From Mycobacterium sp. AT1 (lineage in GTDB: Bacteria > Actinomycetota > Actinomycetes > Mycobacteriales > Mycobacteriaceae), in contig NZ_MVOC01000061.1 of assembly GCF_002043095.1 (NCBI RefSeq), positions 1 through 55,307 of the forward strand: a DNA stretch of 55,307 bases, written 5' to 3'. Under the pieces are notes generated by a model. That model worked only from the letters and a program-made list of their open reading frames with translations, ran no database searches and was not told the origin of the DNA. Both the position numbers and the translations under genes were made by a program. Shown one piece after another: positions 7,626-15,577 of this stretch (positions are counted from its first letter, which is position 1; each line of letters opens with the position of its first letter).

Positions 7626-8123
7626 TCAACGTCCCACCCGCCGCGCAGTCGTGGCGCCGAGCCTTCTGAGCTTTTCGGACACGCGAATGGACACGAACGG
7701 ATTGAAGACGTCCTCCCGAAGCCGGGTCAGCCGTGACGACGCGATCCGCCACTCACCATCGGTCTTCTCATAGGTTTCGTGGTAGTGCCCGAAGCCATTC
7801 AGATTCAGCCCGGGCGCCAGTCGGACGACGTCGTTGAGCGCCCATACGCCGCGCGCAGTCGTGGCCGACACGAGGTCGATCTCGGGTGCGTGCACCTGAT
7901 GAACGGTCGGCTGCGACGGCTTGCCGAGCGTCTTGCGGACGTAGGCCACGAAGCGGTCGGCGCCCCTGATCACCGTGCCGCCCGAATCGCTGGTGTCGCT
8001 GACGAAGTCGTCGGCGAAGACTGTCCGCCACCGGTCCCAGTCCTTGGTGTCGAGATAACGACAGTAGCGAGCCTTGAGCCGTTTGATCGCCTCGATCTCC
8101 AGCAGTAGTGCCGCATCGTCCAT
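7626..8123 (-). CDS. SnoaL-like / NTF2-fold protein
   Basis: The 165-aa protein has the pattern of the nuclear-transport-factor-2 fold used by ring-hydroxylating dioxygenase small subunits, ketosteroid isomerases and SnoaL cyclases: an N-terminal helix with IKRLKARYCRYLDTKDWDRW (residues 12-31), then FADDFVSDTSDSGG, and late strands GFGHYHETYEKTDGEWRI. ATG 8123 is preceded by GGGAGAA. Such small proteins often act as hydratases, isomerases or dehydratases in catabolic clusters; here the function is unassigned. It is divergent from the reductase gene at 8216 and codirectional with the aldehyde dehydrogenase 155 bp downstream. Confidence 0.85.
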   Translation of the reverse strand: MDDAALLLEIEAIKRLKARYCRYLDTKDWDRWRTVFADDFVSDTSDSGGTVIRGADRFVAYVRKTLGKPSQPTVHQVHAPEIDLVSATTARGVWALNDVVRLAPGLNLNGFGHYHETYEKTDGEWRIASSRLTRLREDVFNPFVSIRVSEKLRRLGATTARRVGR

Positions 8124-8160
8124 GACGAGTTCTCCCAGGAAGTCGTGTCGCGCCGCTTGG

Positions 8161-8173
8161 GACGAATATCGTC
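8161..8173. promoter_or_regulatory. Inverted repeat GACGA-ATA-TCGTC (possible operator)
   Basis: A perfect 5+3+5 inverted repeat lies in the 92-bp gap between the divergent SnoaL-like gene and the reductase gene, about 30 bp upstream of the predicted -10 of the latter. Its position suits an operator; no more can be said from sequence. Confidence 0.3.
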
Positions 8174-8203
8174 AGAACCACTTCGTCACGGCCGGCTGGT
8201 TCC

Positions 8204-8209
8204 TATGCT
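8204..8209 (+). promoter_or_regulatory. Predicted -10 element TATGCT (leaderless start at 8216)
   Basis: TATGCT is followed after six bases by GTG 8216, the spacing expected when the transcript begins at the start codon. The -35 region has no good match. It was used to prefer GTG 8216 over the in-frame GTG at 8210. Confidence 0.4.
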
Positions 8210-8215
8210 GTGCGG

Positions 8216-9286
8216 GTGCCCAGCAGCCAAAGCTATCGCATCGTGCAGTGGAACACCGGCAATGTCGGAAGGAGTTCCGTCCAGGCGATCGTCGCCAATC
8301 CCGACTTCGATCTCGTCGGGTGCTACGCGTGGTCCACGGACAAGGTCGGCCGCGACGTCGGCGAACTGGTTGGCGTCCCACCCTTGGGCATCACCGCCAC
8401 CGACGACGTCGACGAGCTTCTCGCATTGAAGCCGGATTGCGTGGTGTACAACGCGATGTGGCCCAACGTCGAGGAACTGGTCGGCATCCTCTCGGCCGGC
8501 GTGAACGTCGTGGCAACCGCGTCGTTCATCACCGGGCACAACCTGGGCGACGGCCGCGACCGGATCCTCGAGGCCTGTAGGCGCGGCGGTTCGACGATCT
8601 TCGGGTCCGGTGTCAGCCCCGGATTCGCCGAACTGCTGGCCATCGTCGCGGCGAATGCCTGCGACCGGGTGGACAAGGTCACCATTCAGGAGTCGGCGGA
8701 CACCACGTTCTACGACTCGCCGGAGACCGAGAAGCCGGTCGGATTCGGTCGCCCCATCGACGATCCCGATTTGGCGCCGATGGCGTCCCGGGGCACCGCG
8801 ATCTTCAGCGAGGCCGTTCGGCTGATCGCCGATTCGCTCGGCGTCGAGCTGGACGAGATTCGCTGCGACGCCGAATATGCCCAGACCACAGAAGATCTCG
8901 ACCTCGGGTCGTGGACCATCCCCGCCGGATGCGTGGCCGGTGTGCATGCCAGCTGGAAGGGCATCAGCGCCGGCGAGACCATCGTCGACGTCAACGTCCG
9001 CTGGCGGAAGGGCCAAACGCTCGAACCCGACTGGCAAATGGGTCCGGATGGCTGGAAGATCACCATTGACGGGCGTCCGACGGTCAACATGCAGGTCGGC
9101 TTCCTCCCGCCCCCGTACTTCGAGGCGACCACCCTCGAGGAGTTCATGGTGCTCGGTCACATCATGACCGCGATGCCGCCGATTCATGCCATCCCGGCCG
9201 TCGTCGCGGCCGCACCGGGCATCGCGACCTACAACGATCTGCCCCTCACGCGGGCCCGGGGCGTGGTGCCGAACCCACCCGGGTGA
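8216..9286 (+). CDS. NAD(P)H-dependent dehydrogenase, dihydrodipicolinate-reductase/diaminopentanoate-dehydrogenase-like
   Basis: The 356-aa protein opens with a Rossmann segment (RIVQWNTGNVGRSSV) like dihydrodipicolinate reductases and 2,4-diaminopentanoate dehydrogenases, then shows VVYNAMWPN and VVATASFITGHN as in the NAD(P)-binding half. The C-terminal half resembles the diaminopentanoate-dehydrogenase C-terminal domain. Mycobacteria carry many such genes beside lipid and steroid catabolic genes, usually without a known substrate. The start is GTG 8216 from the -10 spacing; GTG 8210 is in frame two codons earlier. The 3' end overlaps the convergent GntR gene by 41 bp. Confidence 0.85.
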   Translation: MPSSQSYRIVQWNTGNVGRSSVQAIVANPDFDLVGCYAWSTDKVGRDVGELVGVPPLGITATDDVDELLALKPDCVVYNAMWPNVEELVGILSAGVNVVATASFITGHNLGDGRDRILEACRRGGSTIFGSGVSPGFAELLAIVAANACDRVDKVTIQESADTTFYDSPETEKPVGFGRPIDDPDLAPMASRGTAIFSEAVRLIADSLGVELDEIRCDAEYAQTTEDLDLGSWTIPAGCVAGVHASWKGISAGETIVDVNVRWRKGQTLEPDWQMGPDGWKITIDGRPTVNMQVGFLPPPYFEATTLEEFMVLGHIMTAMPPIHAIPAVVAAAPGIATYNDLPLTRARGVVPNPPG

Positions 9287-10061
9287 CGCGCGCTGCCCTC
9301 GCCGGGGCGGCCTCGACGACGTCGTCGGCGAAGCGCCCGAGCACGAGTGCTTGGGTCGCGGCGAGATGACGTCGACCAAGGCGCTCCACCTCGTCGGCGC
9401 GGCCTGCGGCGATCTCCTCGACCAGTCGACGGTGGGTCCGTACGGCGCCGCGTGCGGCGGCGGGCGAGGGATACTGCCCGTGGCTGCTGATCACCTCAGC
9501 CCACTGTTGTTCCTGGGCGGACCACAACGCGACGAGGCTGCGCACGACGTAGCGCGTCGTCTCGTTTGGCGTGAACGCGACGACCAAATCGTGGAACTCC
9601 CTGGCGATGCGCGTGAACGCGACACCGTCGGACACAGCCTCCGCCGACGCGTCGACGTTGGCGGTCAGCACCGGCACGACTGCCGCCATCCGGTCCGGCC
9701 GGCGTGCGACGTCGCCGGCGCACTGGGGCTCCAGCCGGAGCAGGCCCTGGGCCAGGTCGCCGAGCGTGACGCCGGCGCCTTGAAACACCAGTCCGAGGTG
9801 ATACGCGGCCGAGGCTTGGTCCGGTCGATGCACTTTCGCACCGCCAACGCTCCCCCGCCGGGTCGTGATCAGACCCTCGGTCTCCAGGATCCGCAGCGCC
9901 TCACGCACCGACGGATGGCTGACGCCAAATTCCCGAACCAGATGGTCCTGGGTGGGCAGGTGAGTCATCACAGTCCCGCTCAGGATGCGCTGCCGCAAGT
10001 CGGCGGCGACGGTTTCGGCCACCCGACCCCGTGGGGTTTGGCCAACGCCCGTAGGTGTCAT
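9246..10061 (-). CDS. GntR-family transcriptional regulator, FCD type
   Basis: The protein (271 aa from ATG 10061) has an N-terminal winged helix-turn-helix (VAETVAADLRQRILSG, then VREFGVSHPSVREALRILE and TTRRGSVGGAKV) and a C-terminal all-helical FCD ligand domain whose EFHDLVVAF and THRRLVEEI segments carry the usual metal-binding His positions. FCD regulators sense small acids or CoA esters and usually repress a divergent operon. The four acyl-CoA dehydrogenase genes begin 71 bp away, with two identical palindromes between. An alternative ATG at 10079 would put the operator inside the coding region, so 10061 is preferred; neither has a good ribosome-binding site. Confidence 0.9.
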   Translation of the reverse strand: MTPTGVGQTPRGRVAETVAADLRQRILSGTVMTHLPTQDHLVREFGVSHPSVREALRILETEGLITTRRGSVGGAKVHRPDQASAAYHLGLVFQGAGVTLGDLAQGLLRLEPQCAGDVARRPDRMAAVVPVLTANVDASAEAVSDGVAFTRIAREFHDLVVAFTPNETTRYVVRSLVALWSAQEQQWAEVISSHGQYPSPAAARGAVRTHRRLVEEIAAGRADEVERLGRRHLAATQALVLGRFADDVVEAAPARAARVTRVGSAPRPGPA

Positions 10062-10077
10062 GGGGCGTGAATCTACC

Positions 10078-10091
10078 ATCCTTATAAGGAT
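10078..10091. promoter_or_regulatory. Operator palindrome ATCCTTATAAGGAT, copy 1
   Basis: This perfect 14-bp palindrome is identical to the copy at 10101-10114, with 23 bp between their starts (about two helical turns). It sits immediately upstream of the GntR gene and is presumably the autoregulatory half of the site bound by that FCD-type regulator. Confidence 0.75.
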
Positions 10092-10100
10092 TGATCTGGC

Positions 10101-10114
10101 ATCCTTATAAGGAT
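10101..10114. promoter_or_regulatory. Operator palindrome ATCCTTATAAGGAT, copy 2
   Basis: This is an identical second copy of the 14-bp palindrome. It lies between the -10 TAGGAT (10120-10125) and the likely -35 (CTGGCA, 10096-10101) of the acyl-CoA dehydrogenase operon, so a bound repressor would cover the promoter. Confidence 0.75.
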
Positions 10115-10119
10115 TGGCT

Positions 10120-10125
10120 TAGGAT
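10120..10125 (+). promoter_or_regulatory. Predicted -10 TAGGAT of the acyl-CoA dehydrogenase operon
   Basis: TAGGAT lies six bases before GTG 10132, implying a leaderless transcript. CTGGCA at 10096-10101 with an 18-bp spacer is a possible -35. There is no ribosome-binding site between, which agrees with leaderless translation. Confidence 0.5.
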
Positions 10126-10131
10126 CGCCAC

Positions 10132-11280
10132 GTGGACTTCGAAATAGGCAGCGCGGCAACGGCGTTGCGTCACGATCTCCGACGTCTACTGAGGGAGAAC
10201 GTAGCCGAGGACTTCCTCGGCGCCTTCACCGCAGATCCCGCCGATCTCGAGACGGCCCAGGCGTTCTGTCGCCTGCTCGCCGAACGCGACCTCCTATGCA
10301 TGTCTTGGCCACCAGAATTTGGCGGTCGCGGCTCGTCGATCTGGGAGCAAACCGTGGTGCGCGAGGAGATGTGGGCCCATCACGAACCCCGGGGCGCGCA
10401 ATACATGGGAGTCAACTGGGTCGGGCCGACGCTGATGCGCCACGGCACCCCCGAGCAACAACGCGCCCACTTGCCACCCATCGCCCGCGGCGAGGTCATT
10501 TGGTGTCAGGGCTTCAGCGAACCCGAGGCCGGATCGGACCTTGCGTCCCTGCGCACCACCGCAACTCGCGATGGCGACGGCTGGGTGGTCAACGGGCAGA
10601 AGATCTGGACGTCCTACGCCACGATGGCGCAGTGGTGCTTCCTGCTGGCCCGCACCACGAAGATCTCCGAAGGCGTACGGAAACAACGGGGTTTGACGAT
10701 ATTCCTGGTGCCGATGTCGGATCCCGCCGTCACCGTGCGGCCGATCGGCTGCATGATGGGCCCGCACCACCTCAACGAGGTGTTCTTCGACGGCCTTCGG
10801 GTCTCGGATGCGGACGTGCTTGGGACCGTCGACGAGGGCTGGTCGATAGTGTCCGACGTGCTCGCCTTCGAGCGGGTCGGCATTGCCCGCTACGCCAGAT
10901 GCGAACGGCTCCTGCACCTTGCGCCGTCGGCGCTCGGGCATCGATGGGACCATCTGCCCGCGGAGTTGCACGGCCGGTGGACCCGCATGCTGACCCATTG
11001 CCGCCGCGCCAGGCTGCTCGCCTACCGGCTGGTCGCGCTGCAGGCCAGCGGCCAAGTCAGCCCCACTGACTCGGCGGCCTACCGGATCGCGGTGACGAAG
11101 CTCGACCAGGACAGCGCCGAGGTGCTGATGGAGATCGTGGCGGCGGCCGACGACACCGCGGCGGTGTTCCGCGCCGAGGTCGAAGACCACTGGCGGTACG
11201 CGCAGGCGTCGACGGTGTCCTCGGGCAGCATCGAGATGCAACGCATCCTGTTGTCCCGCTCGATGTTGGGGGCCCGATGA
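10132..11280 (+). CDS. Acyl-CoA dehydrogenase, large subunit of pair 1 (FadE-like)
   Basis: This 382-aa protein has the WCQGFSEPEAGSDLASLRT flavin/substrate motif, VNGQKIWTSYA and a C-terminal SGSIEMQRILLSRSMLG helix. It lacks the usual H-G-G-x-G-x-x-x-E segment with the catalytic base, while the next gene has one. This division is known from the heterotetrameric acyl-CoA dehydrogenases of mycobacterial steroid breakdown, where two unlike subunits share the active site. GTG 10132 follows a -10 by six bases. The stop overlaps the next gene (ATGA). The pair would insert a 2,3-double bond into a CoA ester, perhaps of a bulky substrate. Confidence 0.9.
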   Translation: MDFEIGSAATALRHDLRRLLRENVAEDFLGAFTADPADLETAQAFCRLLAERDLLCMSWPPEFGGRGSSIWEQTVVREEMWAHHEPRGAQYMGVNWVGPTLMRHGTPEQQRAHLPPIARGEVIWCQGFSEPEAGSDLASLRTTATRDGDGWVVNGQKIWTSYATMAQWCFLLARTTKISEGVRKQRGLTIFLVPMSDPAVTVRPIGCMMGPHHLNEVFFDGLRVSDADVLGTVDEGWSIVSDVLAFERVGIARYARCERLLHLAPSALGHRWDHLPAELHGRWTRMLTHCRRARLLAYRLVALQASGQVSPTDSAAYRIAVTKLDQDSAEVLMEIVAAADDTAAVFRAEVEDHWRYAQASTVSSGSIEMQRILLSRSMLGAR

Positions 11281-12215
11281 TCGTCGACCTGAGTGACGAG
11301 GCGAAGGAGTATGGGCGCCAAGCACTTCGCGCCTTCGAAGGCGCCGGCGGCGATCTCTTGGTGCAGCGGGCCGAAACGGGTCCGCTCGGCCGGGAGGCGC
11401 TCGTCGGACCGGTGCTCGAGCAGCTCGGCGTCGTGGACCTCCACCCCCGGGACGACGCCGACTCGTTGGAGGCGGCGGCAGCAGTGTGCCGCAGCGCCGG
11501 ATACTGGGCACTGCCCTATCCCGTCGCCGAGCGGCTGGCCCGTCCCGCGGACCTCGACGTCGACGGGCTAGTCGTCGTCTCGGGACCCCGGCCGTCCGCT
11601 GCCATCGCAGGAACCGACATTCAGTGGGCTGCCGTCTCCGTGGACGGCCACCGCCACCGGGTCATCGGAACGTCGACGCCCGGCGCGGCATTCGTGACCA
11701 GGCTGGACCTGGCGCCGCTCGACGGTGACGGCACGGCCGACCTGGCTCTGGCGCTGACCCTGCAGTGCTGGACTCTTCTCGGGATGCTAGACAGGGCAAT
11801 CGAACTCACCGTCGGCCATGTTCGGTTGCGTCAGCAGTTCGGGCAGCCGCTGTCGCGTTTCCAGAGCGTGCAATTTCAGCTCACCGACGCCGAAGTCGAA
11901 CGGGCCGGGCTGGAGATGCTGGCGAAATACACGCTGTGGAGCGTCGGCGAGATGCGGGCCGAGGCACTCGACGATGCGCTCGCACTGCGAACCGCCGCGT
12001 TGGAGGCAGCTGAGGTGGTCTTCCGCGTCGCCCATCAGTTGCACGGCGCGGTCGGATTTTGCGACGAGACCACGCTGTCGTGGCTGTCGCGGTACAGCCA
12101 GCCGCTTCGACGGCTGCCACTCGGGCTCTCGGCCACCCGCGACCTGCTGACCTCGCGCGTCGGGCGGGCCGGTTTGGTTGGCCTCTACGACACCATCGAA
12201 GAGTCCGTCCGATGA
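11277..12215 (+). CDS. Acyl-CoA dehydrogenase, small subunit of pair 1 (FadE-like)
   Basis: At 312 aa it is shorter than a standard acyl-CoA dehydrogenase and has a divergent N-terminal half. The C-terminal half has VRLRQQFGQPLSRFQSVQF and LHGAVGFCDETTLSW, in which the Glu after Asp is placed like the catalytic base of the family. ATG 11277 overlaps the stop of the large subunit gene, and its own stop overlaps the next start (ATGA), so synthesis is tightly coupled. It probably forms an alpha2beta2 enzyme with the preceding gene product; pairing with the other large subunit in the operon is also possible. Confidence 0.88.
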   Translation: MIVDLSDEAKEYGRQALRAFEGAGGDLLVQRAETGPLGREALVGPVLEQLGVVDLHPRDDADSLEAAAAVCRSAGYWALPYPVAERLARPADLDVDGLVVVSGPRPSAAIAGTDIQWAAVSVDGHRHRVIGTSTPGAAFVTRLDLAPLDGDGTADLALALTLQCWTLLGMLDRAIELTVGHVRLRQQFGQPLSRFQSVQFQLTDAEVERAGLEMLAKYTLWSVGEMRAEALDDALALRTAALEAAEVVFRVAHQLHGAVGFCDETTLSWLSRYSQPLRRLPLGLSATRDLLTSRVGRAGLVGLYDTIEESVR

Positions 12216-13402
12216 CCGATCTCGACGCGTTCCGCACACACGTGTCCCAGTGGTGTGCCGAGCACGTACCCGCCGACTGGCGTGCTTCACAGACCGGCAT
12301 CGGGGACGACGAGTTCGTGGCATTCCAGAAGTCCTGGTTCGCCGAATTGCACACCGCGGGATTCGCCGTCCCACATTGGCCGGCGGAGTGGGGCGGTGGC
12401 ATGCCGGTCGGCGAGCAGATCGTGCTCTATCAAGAGTTGGCGGCACATGACGCACCCCGACTCGTGTTGGCCTTCGTCGGAATTCACCATGCCGCGTCCA
12501 CGCTGCTGATCGCGGGCACCGATGCCCAGCGTCGTCGACATCTGCCGGCCATTCTCGACGGCGAGATCTGGGTTCAGGGCTTCTCCGAACCCGAGGCGGG
12601 ATCCGACCTTGCCAGCCTACGTACCTCGGCGCGGCGCGAGGGCGACCACTTCGTCGTCAACGGCCAGAAGCTCTGGGCCAGTGGCGGAGCGCACGCCGAC
12701 TGGTGCCTCCTGCTGGCCCGCACCGACCCCGACGCACCGAAGCGCAAGGGCATCTCCTACTTCCTGATGGACATGGCCACCCCTGGCGTCGACGTGCGAC
12801 CGATCCGCAACGCAATCGGGGACTCGCACTTCTGCGAGGTGTTCCTCAACGACGTGGTCATTCCGGCCGACGACCTCATCGGTGCCGAGAATTCGGGATG
12901 GCAAGTGGCACAGGCGACTCTGGGGGCAGAACGCGGCATGACCATGCTGGAACTCGCCGAGCGTCTCGGAAATGCCGGCTTCCGGTGGCTGGTCGAGGAC
13001 TGTGCGCGGAACCGACCGGACGGGTCGCGGCCGCTCGACGACGCGTCCGTCCGCGATTCCCTGGCTCGCTTCGAGACCGAACTCAGCGGGCTGCGGGCAA
13101 TGTGCCGCGCGGTAGTGGAGAGCCCGGACACCGGCCGGGGTGGGCCAGCGGACCCGTCCATCGTGAAGTTGTTCTACAGCGAACTGCTGCAACGGATGAC
13201 CGACTTCGGTACCCAGATCAGCGGCCTCGCGGCGCACACGGTGCTGGCCAAGCCGGTGTCGAGCGGATGGGAGTCAGGCGCCTGGATGCTCGACTTCATC
13301 GGCTCCTGGGAGTGGACGATTCCCGGTGGAGCCAGCGAGATTCAGCGCACCATCATCGGTGAACGGGGCCTCGGTCTCCCGCGTGAACCGGCGAGTTCGT
13401 GA
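12212..13402 (+). CDS. Acyl-CoA dehydrogenase, large subunit of pair 2 (FadE-like)
   Basis: The 396-aa protein shows WVQGFSEPEAGSDLASLRT, VNGQKLWASGG and a C-terminal GGASEIQRTIIGERGLGL, like the large FAD-binding subunits FadE26/FadE28-type. The C-terminal catalytic-base segment is again not standard, so the following gene probably supplies it. The start is ATG 12212, overlapping the previous stop, rather than an upstream in-frame ATG at 12059 that would lie deep inside the preceding gene. The substrate is unknown. Confidence 0.9.
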   Translation: MTDLDAFRTHVSQWCAEHVPADWRASQTGIGDDEFVAFQKSWFAELHTAGFAVPHWPAEWGGGMPVGEQIVLYQELAAHDAPRLVLAFVGIHHAASTLLIAGTDAQRRRHLPAILDGEIWVQGFSEPEAGSDLASLRTSARREGDHFVVNGQKLWASGGAHADWCLLLARTDPDAPKRKGISYFLMDMATPGVDVRPIRNAIGDSHFCEVFLNDVVIPADDLIGAENSGWQVAQATLGAERGMTMLELAERLGNAGFRWLVEDCARNRPDGSRPLDDASVRDSLARFETELSGLRAMCRAVVESPDTGRGGPADPSIVKLFYSELLQRMTDFGTQISGLAAHTVLAKPVSSGWESGAWMLDFIGSWEWTIPGGASEIQRTIIGERGLGLPREPASS

Positions 13403-14415
13403 CCTCCGAGTTCGCCGAGATACACGACGAGCTTCGTGCGGTCGCGCGCACGGTCCTCGGCAAGGCCGGCACTCCCGTCGGGTGGGCTCAGTTCGCCGAC
13501 GCCGGATGGCTCGGTCTGGAGATCGACGACGCCCTGGGCGGAGCCGGAGCGTCGTTCGTCGAGACGGCGATCGTCCTCGAGGAACTGGGCCGCGCCGCCG
13601 CACCGAGCAGATATCTTGGCACCGTGCTCACGGTCGGCGCACTGATGGCGTTGGCGCCCAACGACTCTCGCGACGAGCTGCTGACCGCAGTCGCCGCGGG
13701 CACGCTCTCGGCGGCGCTCGTCTCGGACTCCTTCCGCGTGGTGCGCGACGGCCCGGGCGTGCGTTTGTCGGGTCGAGCTGAGTTCGTCCCGGACGCAGTC
13801 GGTGCCGACCGCATGCTCGTCCTCGCCGATGACGACGGGTGCCCGGTGGTCGTCGACGCCAGCGGGCTCACCGTCACCGCGCACCCACTGCTCGACGAGA
13901 CCCGCAGCCTGAGCGTCGTCAGCGCCGACAACGTGGACGTCGCCGCGGCGTCGGTGTGGCGGCTCGGGGGAGCTGCGGCGGCCGCACGGCTGCGGGATCG
14001 AGCCGCCGTCGCGGTCGCCTGTGACAGTCTCGGGATCGGCGAGGCGATGCTCGCCGCGACGGTCGACTACGTCGCAGTACGTCAGCAGTTCGGCCGTCCG
14101 ATCGGATCGTTTCAGGCGGTGAAGCACGCCTGCGCGGACATGCTGGTTCGGCTGTCGGTTGCGCGCGTCTTGGTCGACGCAGCGGTGACCCAGGTGGCCG
14201 AGGGCGTCGACGCATCGGTCGCGACGTCGATGGCCAAGTCGTACGCGTGCGAAACGGCGTTGGACGTCGCCGGCAAGGCCATACAACTGCACGGCGGCAT
14301 CGGATACACCTGGGAGAGCGGCCTTCACGTCTACCTGAAGCGAGCGGCGCTGAACCGAGCGTTGTTCGGCGCGCCTGCCGAGCACCGTCAGAGATTGTCC
14401 CGGCGGTACGGCTGA
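13399..14415 (+). CDS. Acyl-CoA dehydrogenase, small subunit of pair 2 (FadE-like)
   Basis: This 338-aa protein has YVAVRQQFGRPIGSFQAVKH and LHGGIGYTWESGLHVYLKR; the Glu in TWES is the likely catalytic base. Its N-terminal half is weakly conserved, as in FadE27/29-type partners. GTG 13399 overlaps the previous TGA (GTGA). It ends five bases from the stop of the convergent CoA-transferase gene, leaving no room for a terminator. It completes a four-gene operon of two heteromeric acyl-CoA dehydrogenases. Confidence 0.9.
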   Translation: MTSEFAEIHDELRAVARTVLGKAGTPVGWAQFADAGWLGLEIDDALGGAGASFVETAIVLEELGRAAAPSRYLGTVLTVGALMALAPNDSRDELLTAVAAGTLSAALVSDSFRVVRDGPGVRLSGRAEFVPDAVGADRMLVLADDDGCPVVVDASGLTVTAHPLLDETRSLSVVSADNVDVAAASVWRLGGAAAAARLRDRAAVAVACDSLGIGEAMLAATVDYVAVRQQFGRPIGSFQAVKHACADMLVRLSVARVLVDAAVTQVAEGVDASVATSMAKSYACETALDVAGKAIQLHGGIGYTWESGLHVYLKRAALNRALFGAPAEHRQRLSRRYG

Positions 14416-14419
14416 CCGT

Positions 14420-15577
14420 TCAGGTCTCGTTGATCGCAGCCAAGTCCGCAAGTACCTCGGCCGTGTCGGCACCCAATTCGGGCGCGGGGCCTGCGACGCG
14501 ACCCGGCGTGCGTGAGAACCAGGTCGGCACACCGGGAAAGCGCACCGGCCCGTGTGGCGTCTGCACCGTCTCGAACAGGCCGACGGCGTTGAGGTGCGGA
14601 TCGTCGAACAGTTCGTCGGGCGTCTGGATGGGCGCGACCGGGATCTGTAGCTCCCGAAACAGTTCCAGCCACTCTGCGGTGGTGCGTTCCAGCAGCGTCT
14701 GCGCGATCAGGGCATACATGACGTCGATTTGCTTGGCTCGCTGTTCGAGGGAGGCGAAGGCCTCTCCGTAATCCTCGATCCAGACGGGCTTGACCGCGTC
14801 GACGAACGCATTCCAGTGCTTGTCGTTGTAGATCAGTACCGCGACGTGCCCGTCCTTGGTCGGATAGGGCTTGCGATTGCGCGCGACCGTCCTCGGGTAG
14901 ATCGCCGGACCGAGCGGCGGCGAGAACATCCTGCCGTTGGCGTGTTCGACGAGCATGAACGACGCCATCGTCTCGAACATGCTGACCTCCACCTCCTGGC
15001 CCTCGCCGGTGCGCTCCCGGTGGAACAGCGCCATCATCGTGGCGTACAGCGCAGTGAGTCCAGCAACCTTGTCCGCGACGATCGTTCCGACGTAGGTCGT
15101 CTCGCCGGTGAGAAGCTGTTGAACCGCCGCGACGCCGGACTGAGCCTGGATGACGTCGTCGTAGGCGGGAAGGTCGGCATCGGGTCCGCGCCGGCTGTAG
15201 CCGTAGCAATTGGTGTACACGATCACCGGGTTGAGCGAGACCACATCGTCGTAGGCGAACCCCAGCTTGGCGATCGCCCGGGCCCGCATCGAATGAATGA
15301 AGACGTCCGCCCCGGCGATCATCGCGCGCAGTGCCGTCTTGCCGTCGTCGGTGGTGAGATCGAGAACCACGGAACGCTTTCCGCGGTTCACGTTGACGAA
15401 CACGCCACTCATCCCCGGAGCCGGACCAACCGAGATGTGGCGCGCATTGTCGCCCTCGGGCGGCTCCACCTTGATGACGTCGGCACCCATGTCGGCCATG
15501 ATCTGCGTGCAGTACGGCCCCATCACCACTGCGGTCAGGTCGATGACGCGGATCCCCGCGAGCGGACCGTTAGACAT
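14420..15577 (-). CDS. Class III CoA-transferase (CaiB/BaiF family)
   Basis: The 385-aa protein is a full-length family III CoA-transferase: LAGIRVIDLTAVVMGPYC at the N terminus, GADVIKVEPP (31-40), NRGKRSVVLDL and, at about 138-147, AYDDVIQAQSG, where Asp140 matches the aspartate that carries CoA in the family. It would transfer CoA to a carboxylic acid or act as an acyl-CoA racemase. Its start overlaps the end of the SDR gene by 8 bp, and it is the last gene of the six-gene oxygenase operon, so it probably activates the acid made by ring or ketone cleavage. Confidence 0.92.
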   Translation of the reverse strand: MSNGPLAGIRVIDLTAVVMGPYCTQIMADMGADVIKVEPPEGDNARHISVGPAPGMSGVFVNVNRGKRSVVLDLTTDDGKTALRAMIAGADVFIHSMRARAIAKLGFAYDDVVSLNPVIVYTNCYGYSRRGPDADLPAYDDVIQAQSGVAAVQQLLTGETTYVGTIVADKVAGLTALYATMMALFHRERTGEGQEVEVSMFETMASFMLVEHANGRMFSPPLGPAIYPRTVARNRKPYPTKDGHVAVLIYNDKHWNAFVDAVKPVWIEDYGEAFASLEQRAKQIDVMYALIAQTLLERTTAEWLELFRELQIPVAPIQTPDELFDDPHLNAVGLFETVQTPHGPVRFPGVPTWFSRTPGRVAGPAPELGADTAEVLADLAAINET

